From the NCBI GenBank assembly GCA_965116695.1, contig OZ220706.1:4278001-4342000 (forward strand): a stretch of 64,000 bases of DNA. Direction: 5' to 3'. Positions within the stretch are counted from its first letter, which is position 1. Every line of letters starts with the position of its first letter. The position numbers were made by a program, and so were the translations under genes. The stretch is from JAJDTT01 sp965116695 (lineage in GTDB: Bacteria; Acidobacteriota; UBA6911; RPQK01; JAJDTT01). Under the pieces are notes generated by a model that ran no database searches, had not been told where the DNA came from, and saw only the letters and a list, made by a program, of their open reading frames with translations. Below are positions 52,734-61,241 of the stretch, piece after piece.

Positions 52734-54488
52734 ATGAAATGGACTGGCCGGGTGGCCGTCGGCGTGGTTGCGGTCGCGGCGTTTTCGTTCGTGTATCCCC
52801 GGGTCGCCCGGGAAATTCGGGACGAATACGTTCAACGCTTCGAGAACAAGGCGATCTTTCTCAAGGTTCCGGTTCGGGGACTGCAGCAGGTGATCCATGT
52901 CCTGGATTCCGGCGCCAAGCTGGACCGGGGGAACCTGAACCAACCGGTGAGCTTCAAGGTCGGGGACCAGGTCCGGATCATCGACGTGAATTTCAGGGAC
53001 AAAACGGTCAGGTTCCGGTTCTCATCGGTGGGCACGACCCGTGAGGGGTCGTTGGAGTTCCGGTTTCCCACCTCGACTCAACATGCCTTTCCCCAGAGAG
53101 AGAACTTCGAAAAAAGCTTGGCGAGCAGCCTGACCGAAGGACTTTCCTACAAGGAGTTGGAATCCGCCAAAGGAGAGTTCATCCGGGGACAGGTCAAGAC
53201 TCTGGTCCGCGAATTCGCCACCACCACCAACACTCCGGATGAGGTGGTGCTGCGGACCATCGTGGAGGACAGCCCTCAATACCAGGAGTTGGAGCGGGAG
53301 TCTTCCCGGCTCCGGAAGCAGAACCGGACCCTGGATCGGGACGTGTCCCGGTTGGGACAGGCCAGCCGGGAGCAACGCGCGCAGATCACGGAGATGACGG
53401 TCGAACTCGACCGTCTCAGGACCCAGGTCCGGGACCTGGAGCGGGACAAGAACCTGGCGGCCAGGACCCGCCGATCTCTGGAAGGGCAGCTGAAGGACGC
53501 CCAGGTCAAGATGAACGGGCTCTTGAGCAGCCTCAATCTCGAAGAGGCCTCGAACGCCGAGCTGGACAACCGGATGCAGTCGTTGAGCGATGGCATCGAG
53601 TCGGCACGCCGGGAGCGGGAGAATCTCTCGGAAGAGTTGGCCCAGGCCCGCGCCGATCTGAACGAGCGGGAACAGGCCAACGGGAGGCTCACCGCCGATC
53701 TGAAGAAGGTCCAGGCCCGAAACCGGCGGCTCTCCTCGGAACTCCGGAGTCTGACCTCCAACAAGGACAGCATTCAAGCCCAGTTTCTCAAGGCCAAACG
53801 GCAGAGCGACGCCTTGGAGATGGCCTCCCGCCTGAGCGCCGGCCTGCGCCTGGAGCGATCGTTCCAGGAGCGGGACGGAGAGCCTTTGGAAATTGCAGAC
53901 CTCTATCTGCTTTCCAAACGGGTCGGCCGGCTCGAGATCGAGACTCCGGAACATCCGGGACAGATCTGCAGGATGAAGTTTCTGATGGAGTCTCCGGACC
54001 GGGTGGAATTCGAGGAGGAAGAGCGGGTTCTGTTCGACTCTCTCGGTGGAACCTTAAAGATTGAGCCCTCCTGGTCTTTCGACAGCGATCGGCTGAGGGC
54101 GGTGCTCATGGAGGGGGAGGCGGCCCGGGAGGCCCAACCCCGGGAGGCGGTCGAGTGGGCCTGGATTCTGGACGGTGAGGTCCTGGAACCGGAGCGGGCT
54201 CAGTTGCGGGTTCAGCTCGTCAATTCGGACGACCAGAAAATTTCGTTGGACCCTCATGAGTTCTACTTGACGCCGCCGGGTCTCATGTCCTACCTGATCC
54301 GGAGCTTTTCGCCCCTCTCCCTGGGGGCGGGCGTGTTCGTGGGGCTGGTTTTCGCCGGGGTTGCCGGACTCTTTCGGAGGCGGTCGTCCGGCCGGCCTCC
54401 CAAGCCTCCCAGGTCTTCCAAGCGCAAGGCGGCTCCACCGGCTGCGGAAGAGCCGGATCGCGAATACGTGATCCAGAAAAAGCTCTAG
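52734..54488 (+). CDS. Coiled-coil protein with N- and C-terminal membrane segments, unknown function
   Basis: This 584-residue protein starts MKWTGRVAVGVVAVAAFSFVY, a signal or membrane anchor. It has a beta-like region (residues about 45-115, with VGDQVRIIDVNFRDKTVRFRF), then about 170 residues of heptad-rich coiled coil (ERESSRLRKQNRTLDRDV). A second beta-like region carries ISLDPHEFYL near 495. A C-terminal membrane helix (LGAGVFVGLVFAGVAGLF) precedes a basic tail. I do not recognise the family. It is 11 bp upstream of nth. The start is well supported by an AAGGAG upstream. Confidence 0.7.
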   Translation: MKWTGRVAVGVVAVAAFSFVYPRVAREIRDEYVQRFENKAIFLKVPVRGLQQVIHVLDSGAKLDRGNLNQPVSFKVGDQVRIIDVNFRDKTVRFRFSSVGTTREGSLEFRFPTSTQHAFPQRENFEKSLASSLTEGLSYKELESAKGEFIRGQVKTLVREFATTTNTPDEVVLRTIVEDSPQYQELERESSRLRKQNRTLDRDVSRLGQASREQRAQITEMTVELDRLRTQVRDLERDKNLAARTRRSLEGQLKDAQVKMNGLLSSLNLEEASNAELDNRMQSLSDGIESARRERENLSEELAQARADLNEREQANGRLTADLKKVQARNRRLSSELRSLTSNKDSIQAQFLKAKRQSDALEMASRLSAGLRLERSFQERDGEPLEIADLYLLSKRVGRLEIETPEHPGQICRMKFLMESPDRVEFEEEERVLFDSLGGTLKIEPSWSFDSDRLRAVLMEGEAAREAQPREAVEWAWILDGEVLEPERAQLRVQLVNSDDQKISLDPHEFYLTPPGLMSYLIRSFSPLSLGAGVFVGLVFAGVAGLFRRRSSGRPPKPPRSSKRKAAPPAAEEPDREYVIQKKL

Positions 54489-54499
54489 CCTGACGCACC

Positions 54500-55141
54500 A
54501 TGGTCAACCGGAAGGAAGCCCGTCGCGTCTTTGAGATCATCCGCCTCCTGGAGCAGGAGTACGGCGAGGCCGTCTGCGCACTCCATCACGACGGTGCGTA
54601 CCAGCTCCTGGTGGCCACCATTCTCTCCGCCCAGTGCACGGACGCCCGGGTGAACATGGTGACCCCGGCCCTCTTTCGCCGATATCCCGACGCCCATGCC
54701 ATGGCAGAGGCGGATCTGGACGACCTCCAGGAGATCATTCGGAGCACGGGATTCTTCCGAAACAAGTCCAAGAGCCTTCACGGGTCGGCCAGAAGGCTGG
54801 TGGACGAGTTCGACGGCGAAGTCCCATCGAACATGCCGGACCTTCTGAAGCTGCCCGGGGTGGCCCGCAAGACCGCCAACGTGGTGCTGGGAACCGCTTA
54901 CGGCATCGCTTCAGGGGTGGTGGTGGATACCCACGTGGGCCGTCTCTCGAGGCGTTTGGGGCTGACCCGCCAGAAAACGCCGAAGAAGGTGGAGAAGGAC
55001 CTGATGGGCATGATCCCCCGGGACGAGTGGATCAACTTCGCGCATCGGCTCATCCACCATGGGAGACGCGTCTGCCAGGCTCGACGCCCCCGCTGCGAAG
55101 AGTGCGCGTTCGCCGATCTTTGCCCAAGAGTCGGACTGTAG
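54500..55141 (+). CDS. nth: Endonuclease III
   Basis: This 213-residue DNA glycosylase/AP lyase removes oxidised pyrimidines. The helix-hairpin-helix LKLPGVARKTANVVLG holds catalytic K124, and D143 sits in VVVDTHVGRLS. The 4Fe-4S ligand set is intact: C192-x6-C199-x2-C202-x5-C208. The TAG stop is the first element of a REP-like palindrome. It follows the coiled-coil protein gene in the same direction. Confidence 0.96.
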   Translation: MVNRKEARRVFEIIRLLEQEYGEAVCALHHDGAYQLLVATILSAQCTDARVNMVTPALFRRYPDAHAMAEADLDDLQEIIRSTGFFRNKSKSLHGSARRLVDEFDGEVPSNMPDLLKLPGVARKTANVVLGTAYGIASGVVVDTHVGRLSRRLGLTRQKTPKKVEKDLMGMIPRDEWINFAHRLIHHGRRVCQARRPRCEECAFADLCPRVGL

Positions 55142-55203
55142 GGGCACCCCTTGTGTGTACGGTGTCAGGAGATCCTTTACACATTGTGGGGGCGCCCTCT
55201 TTC
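55139..55203. repeat. Paired REP-like palindromic element after nth
   Basis: The left half, GTAGGGGCACCCCTTGTGTG (starting at 55138), and the right half ending GTGGGGGCGCCCTC are imperfect inverted copies of the motif at 24171 and 43641. They face each other around GGAGATCC. The nth TAG stop falls within the left half. The thiD stop lies 5 bp beyond the right edge. Confidence 0.6.
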
Positions 55204-55207
55204 GTCT

Positions 55208-56050
55208 TCACTTTCTCTCGCCCCTGTCCCGGTCCCACAAGGCATGGAAATGTCCCAGCGGTCCGCTTCCTGCTCCCAGCCGCAGGGAATGGCGGATCGC
55301 CTCCGTGACGTAGCCCTTGGCGCGGCGAACCGATTCCTCCAGTCCGCTACCTCTGGCCAGATGCGCGGCGATGGCGGAAGCGAAGGTGCAACCGCTGCCG
55401 TGGGTGTCCCGGGAGGAGAGACGAGGCCCCTTCAGCCGGACCCGGCGGTTTCCGGTGAAAAGCAGGTCGGTCGAACTCTCGGGGTCCCGGAAGTGGCCCC
55501 CCTTGATGACGACGGCCCGGGGGCCCATGTCCAGCAGCAGGCGAGCCGCCCGGCCGGCGTCTTCCTCGGAGCGGATCTCTCGTCCGGTGAGCAACTCCGA
55601 CTCGTGCCGGTTGGGAGTGAGGACCAGGGTGAGGGGAAAGAGGAGGGATTTCATCCGCGATACGGCTTTCCCGCCGGCCAGCGGATGCCCGTATCCACTC
55701 CGGATGACCGGGTCCACCACGACCCGCTCCAAGCGATGGAATCGGATCCTGTCCGCCACCGCTTCCACGGTCTCGGGTGAGGGAATCATCCCGGTCTTGA
55801 CGGAATCGACACCCGGGTCCCGGACTGCGGCATCGATCTGGCCGGCGACATGGCCGGGAGGCAGGGGAAAAACCTCATACACCCGGCGGGTGTCCTGCAC
55901 GGTTGTCGCCGTGATGGCGCTCATCCCGTGAACTCCCAGCGCTGCGAAGGTCTTCAGGTCGGCCTGGATTCCGGCACAGCCGCCGCTGTCGGAGCCGGCG
56001 ACCGCAAGTGCGCAGGGAATCGGTCTCACCGGGGGCGGTTCCCGGGTCAC
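55208..56050 (-). CDS. thiD: Hydroxymethylpyrimidine/phosphomethylpyrimidine kinase
   Basis: This 280-residue ribokinase-fold enzyme performs two phosphorylations in thiamine synthesis. Signatures are AVAGSDSGGCAGIQADLKT, VVDPVIRSGYGHPL, and the anion-hole motif DTHGSGCTFASAIAAHLA with the catalytic Asp just before it. The start is a GTG overlapping the aminotransferase stop (GTGA), so the two are coupled. Length is normal. No TPP riboswitch is visible upstream. Confidence 0.94.
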   Translation of the reverse strand: MTREPPPVRPIPCALAVAGSDSGGCAGIQADLKTFAALGVHGMSAITATTVQDTRRVYEVFPLPPGHVAGQIDAAVRDPGVDSVKTGMIPSPETVEAVADRIRFHRLERVVVDPVIRSGYGHPLAGGKAVSRMKSLLFPLTLVLTPNRHESELLTGREIRSEEDAGRAARLLLDMGPRAVVIKGGHFRDPESSTDLLFTGNRRVRLKGPRLSSRDTHGSGCTFASAIAAHLARGSGLEESVRRAKGYVTEAIRHSLRLGAGSGPLGHFHALWDRDRGERK

Positions 56051-57264
56051 CCGTGCCCGTCCCGCAGCCGCAAGAGCCGGCGCCGGGCCTCGGCCAGCAC
56101 GTCCATGGTCTTGCAGTAGGCGAAGCGGATGAGCCGGTCTCCCTGCTGTCTGCCGGGGCGGTAGAAGCTGCTTCCGGGGACGGCCGCGACCCCGTAGTCC
56201 CGCACCAGCTCGGCGGCGAAGGCCACGTCGTCCTTGTCGGTCACCGGGGAGATGTCGGCCATGATGTAGTAGGCTCCGGCCGGCTTCCAGATCCGGAAAC
56301 CCAGCTCGACCAGCGCCTCCATGAGGAAGTCCCGGCGTTCGAGATAGTCGCGGGCCAACTGGTCGTAGTAGCCCGATTCCATCGCCAGCGCCGTGACTCC
56401 CGCCTCCTGCAGCGGCGCCGGGGACCCGACCGTCAGGAAGTCGTGCATCTTCCGGATGGCCCCGGCGAGGTGCCCCGGTGCAATGGTGTACCCGACGCGC
56501 CATCCGGTCACACTGAAGGTCTTGGAAAGGGCACTGATAGTAACGGTCCTCTCTTTCATTCCAGGAAGCAGGGCAATGGGCTGGTGAACGTTCCCGTCAT
56601 ACAGGATGTGCTCGTAGATCTCGTCGGTGAAGACGTAGAAGTCGTACCGCACGGCCAGCTCGGCGATCCGGTTCAGCTCGTCGTTGTTGAAGACCTTTCC
56701 CGACGGGTTGTTGGGAGAGTTGAGGATGAGGGCCCGCAGCCGGCCGCGATCGCAGGCTTCGCGGATGGTCTCTTCCAGCACATCGAAATCCAGAGCCCAG
56801 TCCGATTCGGAGTCCAGGGAGACATAGATGGGTGTCGCCCCGGCGATAATGGAATCGGGACCGTAGTTCTCGTAGAAGGGTTCGAACACCACGACCTGTT
56901 CGCCGGGATTGACCAGCGCCAGCATGGTGGAAATCATGCATTCGGTGGATCCGCACGCGACCGTCACCTCCACGTCGGGGTCGACGTCCCATCCGTAGAC
57001 CCGCCGGTACTTTTCGGCCACGGCCCGGCGAAAGGACGGGGCCCCCCAGGTGACGGCGTATTGATTGATATCCTCCTGAATCGCCCGGCAGGCAGCATCC
57101 TTGACCACCTGAGGCGCGGCAAAATTCGGATAGCCCTGAGCCAGGTTGATGGCGCCGTGTTCGTATGCCAGACGAGTCATCTCCCGAATCACCGACTCGG
57201 TGAATCGGGAGGCCTTCTCACCGATGTATTGTTTCAATTCAACTGCCTCGAATCCGGACCACAC
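56047..57264 (-). CDS. Pyridoxal-phosphate aminotransferase (class I/II)
   Basis: This 405-residue enzyme has INLAQGYPNFAAP and ILNSPNNPSGKVF (carboxylate/PLP Asn), TDEIYEHILYDG, and the catalytic Lys in SALSKTFSVTGWRVGY. It resembles kynurenine/methionine and aspartate aminotransferases, which move amino groups between amino acids and 2-oxoacids. The donor is not certain. The GTG at 57264 is the annotated start; a later internal start is possible. It is upstream of thiD on the same strand, with a 4-bp overlap. Confidence 0.9.
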   Translation of the reverse strand: MWSGFEAVELKQYIGEKASRFTESVIREMTRLAYEHGAINLAQGYPNFAAPQVVKDAACRAIQEDINQYAVTWGAPSFRRAVAEKYRRVYGWDVDPDVEVTVACGSTECMISTMLALVNPGEQVVVFEPFYENYGPDSIIAGATPIYVSLDSESDWALDFDVLEETIREACDRGRLRALILNSPNNPSGKVFNNDELNRIAELAVRYDFYVFTDEIYEHILYDGNVHQPIALLPGMKERTVTISALSKTFSVTGWRVGYTIAPGHLAGAIRKMHDFLTVGSPAPLQEAGVTALAMESGYYDQLARDYLERRDFLMEALVELGFRIWKPAGAYYIMADISPVTDKDDVAFAAELVRDYGVAAVPGSSFYRPGRQQGDRLIRFAYCKTMDVLAEARRRLLRLRDGHG

Positions 57265-57457
57265 GGTCCCGAAAAGCGCCGCGCTCCGGGAACCTTCCGA
57301 AAAGAGTACGCTTGTAATGGTCTGTCCTGCAAGAGCCGGCCCGGGGCGTGCGCGAGGATGGGAACCGCGGCCGCCGAAACTTGACTAACCCTCGCCGGGT
57401 TGGCTATGTCATGGGCCGGGAAACGCCGTCCGCGGGGTGGGTCTGCGGAGAAATGCC

Positions 57458-58594
57458 ATGACGAGCCTGACGATTCTGGGGGGAGGGAACACCGCATTTG
57501 CCGCCGCCGCCAATTTGAGCCTGCGCGGCTTCCAGGTGACGATCTGCGAGCATCCTGACTTTGCTCACACGCTCGACCCGGTCCGGGCCCGGGGCGGGAT
57601 CGTGCTGGACGGCGTGGCGGCTCGCGGCCGAGCACGCATACATGCCCTGACCACCGATTTCCGGGAGGGCCTGCAAAACGACCTGCTCCTGCTCATCGTT
57701 CCCGCGTATGCCCACCGCCCCTTCGCCCTGGCCTGCGCCCCCTATCTGAGAGAGGGCCATACCCTGGTCCTGCTTCCGGGAACGCTGGGGACGCTGGAGT
57801 TCCACACCCTGTTGCGGGAGGAGGGCCGGGATCCGTCCCGGATCACGCTGGCCGAGACCGACACGGCGCCCTACGTCTGCCGGAAGCTCACCCCCGACTC
57901 GGCCCATATCTGGGGAGTCGTCTCCTCGTTGGGTCTCGGGGTGCTCCCGGCGTCGGCAACGGGCCGGACCAGCGACCTGCTGCGGTCCATTTTCACCGTC
58001 GACGGCCTGGGCGAACCGGGCGGGGAGGACAACACCGCCGTCTCCTGCTACGGCAACGTCCTGGAGTGCGGTCTGAGCGCCATGAACCCGGTGGTCCATC
58101 CTCCCGGAGTCCTCATGAACGCCGGACGGGTGGAGTATTCCAGAGGTGATTTCTACTTCTACGAAGAGGGAGTCACGCCGGGCGTGTGCAATGCCATTAA
58201 CGGCGTCGACCGGGAACGCCGGCAGGTGGGCCGGGCGCTCGGATTCGAGCTGCCGGCCGTGGATGAGGCCTTTTTCCTTGCCGGCTTCGGGCCCCGGGGC
58301 GATCTCTGGAGCACCATCAACGGCAGCCGCATGCTGACCCAGTTGAGAGCTCCCGGCGAACTGAACACCCGCTGGCTGACGGAAGACGTGCCCTACGGAC
58401 TGGGAGCATGGAGCTCTCTGGGCCGGCACCTGGGCGTGGCGACCCCGCTCATGGAGGGATTGGTGGCACTCGCGTCCGCGGCGCTGGGCGAGGACTTCAG
58501 GACCGCCAGCCGGACCGTCCGGCGGCTGGGAATCGCCGGCATGGGACGGGACCAGTTGCTCCGCTTCGCGGAAACCGGGGAGCTGGCGGGATGA
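57458..58594 (+). CDS. Opine (octopine/nopaline) dehydrogenase-like NAD(P) oxidoreductase
   Basis: This 378-residue enzyme begins SLTILGGGNTAFAAAANLSLRG with the dinucleotide GxGxxxAxxxA pattern. A DLLLLIVPAYAHRPFA motif and LPGTLGTLEFH follow, then a C-terminal domain with SAMNPVVHPPGVLMNAGR that is characteristic of the octopine-dehydrogenase family. Such enzymes reductively couple an amino acid with a 2-oxoacid, or act in reverse. The ATG at 57458 has GGAG upstream. It overlaps the next gene by 4 bp. Confidence 0.82.
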   Translation: MTSLTILGGGNTAFAAAANLSLRGFQVTICEHPDFAHTLDPVRARGGIVLDGVAARGRARIHALTTDFREGLQNDLLLLIVPAYAHRPFALACAPYLREGHTLVLLPGTLGTLEFHTLLREEGRDPSRITLAETDTAPYVCRKLTPDSAHIWGVVSSLGLGVLPASATGRTSDLLRSIFTVDGLGEPGGEDNTAVSCYGNVLECGLSAMNPVVHPPGVLMNAGRVEYSRGDFYFYEEGVTPGVCNAINGVDRERRQVGRALGFELPAVDEAFFLAGFGPRGDLWSTINGSRMLTQLRAPGELNTRWLTEDVPYGLGAWSSLGRHLGVATPLMEGLVALASAALGEDFRTASRTVRRLGIAGMGRDQLLRFAETGELAG

Positions 58595-59637
58595 GGGCGT
58601 GCCGGATCTCCGAGTCCAGTGTCGGCGGGATCAAGAGCCTGGTCCTGGAGAACGAACACCTGGAGGTGGCCGTCCTGGTGGGGAAGGGGACGGACATCTT
58701 TTCCTTTCGCCACCGCGCCAGCGGGACGGACTTTCTCTGGAAGGCTCCTTGGGGGGTGAGAGATCCCGCAACCACCATCCAGGACACGGCCAACCCGGCT
58801 TCTTCCTTCCTCGACTACTACTTCGGAGGCTGGCAGGAGCTCTTTCCCAACGCGGGGGCCGCCTGCACCTATCGGGGAGCCGAGTTGGGGGTTCACGGCG
58901 AGGCCTGCAAGGTGCCCTGGTCGTGGCGAGTCGTGGAGGAAACCTCTCGCAGGATCTCAGTCGAGTTCCGGGCCCGCATGGTGCGGACGCCGTTTTTGCT
59001 GGAAAAGCGGCTGACTCTGGAAGCGGGCCGGGCCACGCTCCTGATCGAGGAGACGGTGACGAACGAGGGGGCGGACGCCGCCGATTTCATCTGGGGCCAC
59101 CATCCGGCCCTGGGGGCGCCCTTCTTGAGCGAACATTGCCGCCTTTTTGCGCCGGCGCGGGTGGTAGAGACAGATGACTCCAACCTCTTCCTGGCCCCCA
59201 GCCGCAGTTTCGAGTCCTATCCCATGGTCGAGACAGTGGACGGGGCGCCGTTCGACCTCTCCCGGATTCCGCCCCCGGCGGCTCGGGTCACCATGCAGAG
59301 CTTCCTGCGGGAGTTCTCGGAGGGTTGGTACGCCCTGGTCAACCAGGAGAGCGGACTCGGGTTCGCCATGTCCTGGGACCTGGAGGTGTTCCCCTGCCTC
59401 TGGCTCTGGGAGGAACTGTGCGGCTCCGCGGACTATCCCTGGTGGGGGCGATGTTACGTGGCCGGGATCGAGCCCAACACCACGCCGGCGGGCGAAGGTC
59501 TGGCCGAGGCGGTGCAAAACGGGACCCAACACCGGTTGCCGCCGGGGAAATCTCTCCACTCCGTTCTGTGCGCCACGGCATTCCAGGCCCAGGGAGAGCC
59601 GCGGCGCGTCGACCCCGAGGGCCGGATCGAGTATTGA
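58591..59637 (+). CDS. DUF4432/aldose 1-epimerase-like protein
   Basis: This 348-residue protein has the galactose-mutarotase beta-sandwich: GKGTDIFSFRHRASGTDFLWKAP, FGGWQELFPNAGA and EETVTNEGADAADFIWGHHPALG, with catalytic His/Glu-like positions seen in WGHHPAL. It probably acts on a sugar or sugar derivative. The ATG overlaps the dehydrogenase stop (ATGA), so both belong to the same transcript. Substrate and direction cannot be read. Confidence 0.8.
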   Translation: MRACRISESSVGGIKSLVLENEHLEVAVLVGKGTDIFSFRHRASGTDFLWKAPWGVRDPATTIQDTANPASSFLDYYFGGWQELFPNAGAACTYRGAELGVHGEACKVPWSWRVVEETSRRISVEFRARMVRTPFLLEKRLTLEAGRATLLIEETVTNEGADAADFIWGHHPALGAPFLSEHCRLFAPARVVETDDSNLFLAPSRSFESYPMVETVDGAPFDLSRIPPPAARVTMQSFLREFSEGWYALVNQESGLGFAMSWDLEVFPCLWLWEELCGSADYPWWGRCYVAGIEPNTTPAGEGLAEAVQNGTQHRLPPGKSLHSVLCATAFQAQGEPRRVDPEGRIEY

Positions 59638-59698
59638 ACCGGAGGCCGCCGTCATCCGCCGCGAAAGAAGGTTTCAAGGCGCAACCAGGAAGGATCTG

Positions 59699-61225
59699 AT
59701 GCAGAACAGAACCGGGTTTCCCCTGCTGGCCGGCATGTTCTTGTTACTGGCCGGCTCGACCGAGGTTTCAGGCAGCGAAGTTCGTCACCTCGGCGGACGG
59801 CTGCAACTGTTTTTGGATGACTGGCTGGTCGAGTCCGGCGACAACGTTCGCCGGGTGCTCCACCGTCCGGAGCGCCGCGAGGCGGCGATCCGGGTCGACC
59901 GGCCCTGGGAAGACATCTACATGTACAACCCGGTGGTCATCAAGGACGGTCATCGCTACCGCATGTGGTACCGCGCCAAATACCTGGAGAGGCCCTTTCT
60001 GACCGCATACGCGGAGAGCCTGGACGGCATCCATTGGGTGAAGCCCGACTTGGGACTCATCGAATTCGACGGCTCCCGCGACAACAACATCATCTGGCCC
60101 ATTCCCGGGGCGGACGGGAGGTCGTTCTCCGTTTTCAAGGACGAAAACCCCGATGCCAGGGCCGATGAGCGGTACAAGGCCATCACCAATCTGAACGAGA
60201 TCACCGAATCGGGGAAACGGCGGGCGGTGATCTACGGACTTGCTTCTCCCGACGGCTTGCAATGGCGGCATCTTTACAAGGAGCCCATGTTGAAGGCCCT
60301 GGTGGAAGATCCCCAGTTCGATTCCCATAACATCGCCCTCTGGGACCCGGTGCGCCGGCACTACGCCATCTACGCCCGGGGCTGGTACCGGAAGGGCCTG
60401 CCTCCCCCGGGTTCGGAGCGGGTGGGCCGGACCGCGGACACCGTGACCATGAAGCTTCCCTCGGGAGAGACGCGGGAAATGACCCATATCCGGGACATTC
60501 GCCGTTACGTCTCCAAGGACTTCGTGAATTGGTCGCCGCAGGAATACATCGGATTGGGGGGAGCGCCAATGGAGCACCTCTACAAGAACTCCGCGACTCC
60601 CTACTACCGGGACCCCGGCCTCATATTCATGTTCCCGAAGCGGTTTCTTCCCACGCGAAAAGCCGATCCGGACTGGGAGCACACCGGTCTTTCCGACATC
60701 GTCTTCATGTTCAGCCGGGACGGCCTGAACTTCGACCGGCGTTACATGGAGGCTTTTCTCCGCCCGGGCCGGGATCCGCTGGCCTGGCATGAACGTTCCA
60801 TCCACGTGGGCACCGGCCTGGTCCCCACCGGAGAACGGGAAATGTCCCTCTACTTCATCGAGCACGGCAAGACAGCCCGCATGTCCATCCGCCGGGGAGT
60901 GCTGAGAGTGGACGGCCTGGCATCGTTGCGGGCGCCCTATTCGGGAGGGACGGTCCTGACCCGCCCCCTGACCTTCTCCGGTTCCCGCCTGGTGCTCAAC
61001 TACTCCACCTCGGCCGCCGGTCAAGTCCGGGTTGAGGTCCAGGACGAAACGGGAGCGCCGTTGCCGGGTTTCGGGATGGAGGACTGTCCCGAGATCTACG
61101 GAGACGAGATCGAACGGGTCGTCGCCTGGCGGGCCGGTTCCGACCTGACCTCCTTGGCGGGGCGCACCGTGCGCCTCAGGATCGAGATGAAGGACGCCGA
61201 CCTGTTCTCCCTGCGGTTCCGGTAA
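59699..61225 (+). CDS. Exported glycosidase-like beta-propeller protein
   Basis: This 508-residue protein starts MQNRTGFPLLAGMFLLLAG after AGGAAGGA, with a signal peptide. The N-terminal part, LQLFLDDWLVESGDNVRRV, and the recurring MWYRAKYLE, YGLASPDGLQWRHLY and IVFMFSRDGLNFDRRY segments look like the five-bladed propeller of GH43/GH32 glycosidases. A C-terminal beta-sandwich (SGSRLVLNYSTSAAGQVRVEV) follows. Catalytic acidic residues cannot be proven by eye. It belongs to the same plus-strand run as the epimerase-like gene (61 bp apart). Confidence 0.7.
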   Translation: MQNRTGFPLLAGMFLLLAGSTEVSGSEVRHLGGRLQLFLDDWLVESGDNVRRVLHRPERREAAIRVDRPWEDIYMYNPVVIKDGHRYRMWYRAKYLERPFLTAYAESLDGIHWVKPDLGLIEFDGSRDNNIIWPIPGADGRSFSVFKDENPDARADERYKAITNLNEITESGKRRAVIYGLASPDGLQWRHLYKEPMLKALVEDPQFDSHNIALWDPVRRHYAIYARGWYRKGLPPPGSERVGRTADTVTMKLPSGETREMTHIRDIRRYVSKDFVNWSPQEYIGLGGAPMEHLYKNSATPYYRDPGLIFMFPKRFLPTRKADPDWEHTGLSDIVFMFSRDGLNFDRRYMEAFLRPGRDPLAWHERSIHVGTGLVPTGEREMSLYFIEHGKTARMSIRRGVLRVDGLASLRAPYSGGTVLTRPLTFSGSRLVLNYSTSAAGQVRVEVQDETGAPLPGFGMEDCPEIYGDEIERVVAWRAGSDLTSLAGRTVRLRIEMKDADLFSLRFR

Positions 61226-61241
61226 GCTCAAGGAGTCCTGA

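Noticed and set aside
55142..55207. IS-end remnant after nth
   Set aside because: There is an inverted repeat and a GGAGATCC core but no transposase fragment or target duplication that I can confirm, so it is recorded as a REP-like repeat only.
55208..57264. TPP riboswitch controlling thiD
   Set aside because: thiD starts within the upstream aminotransferase stop (4-bp overlap), and no conserved TPP elements are visible upstream of the operon.
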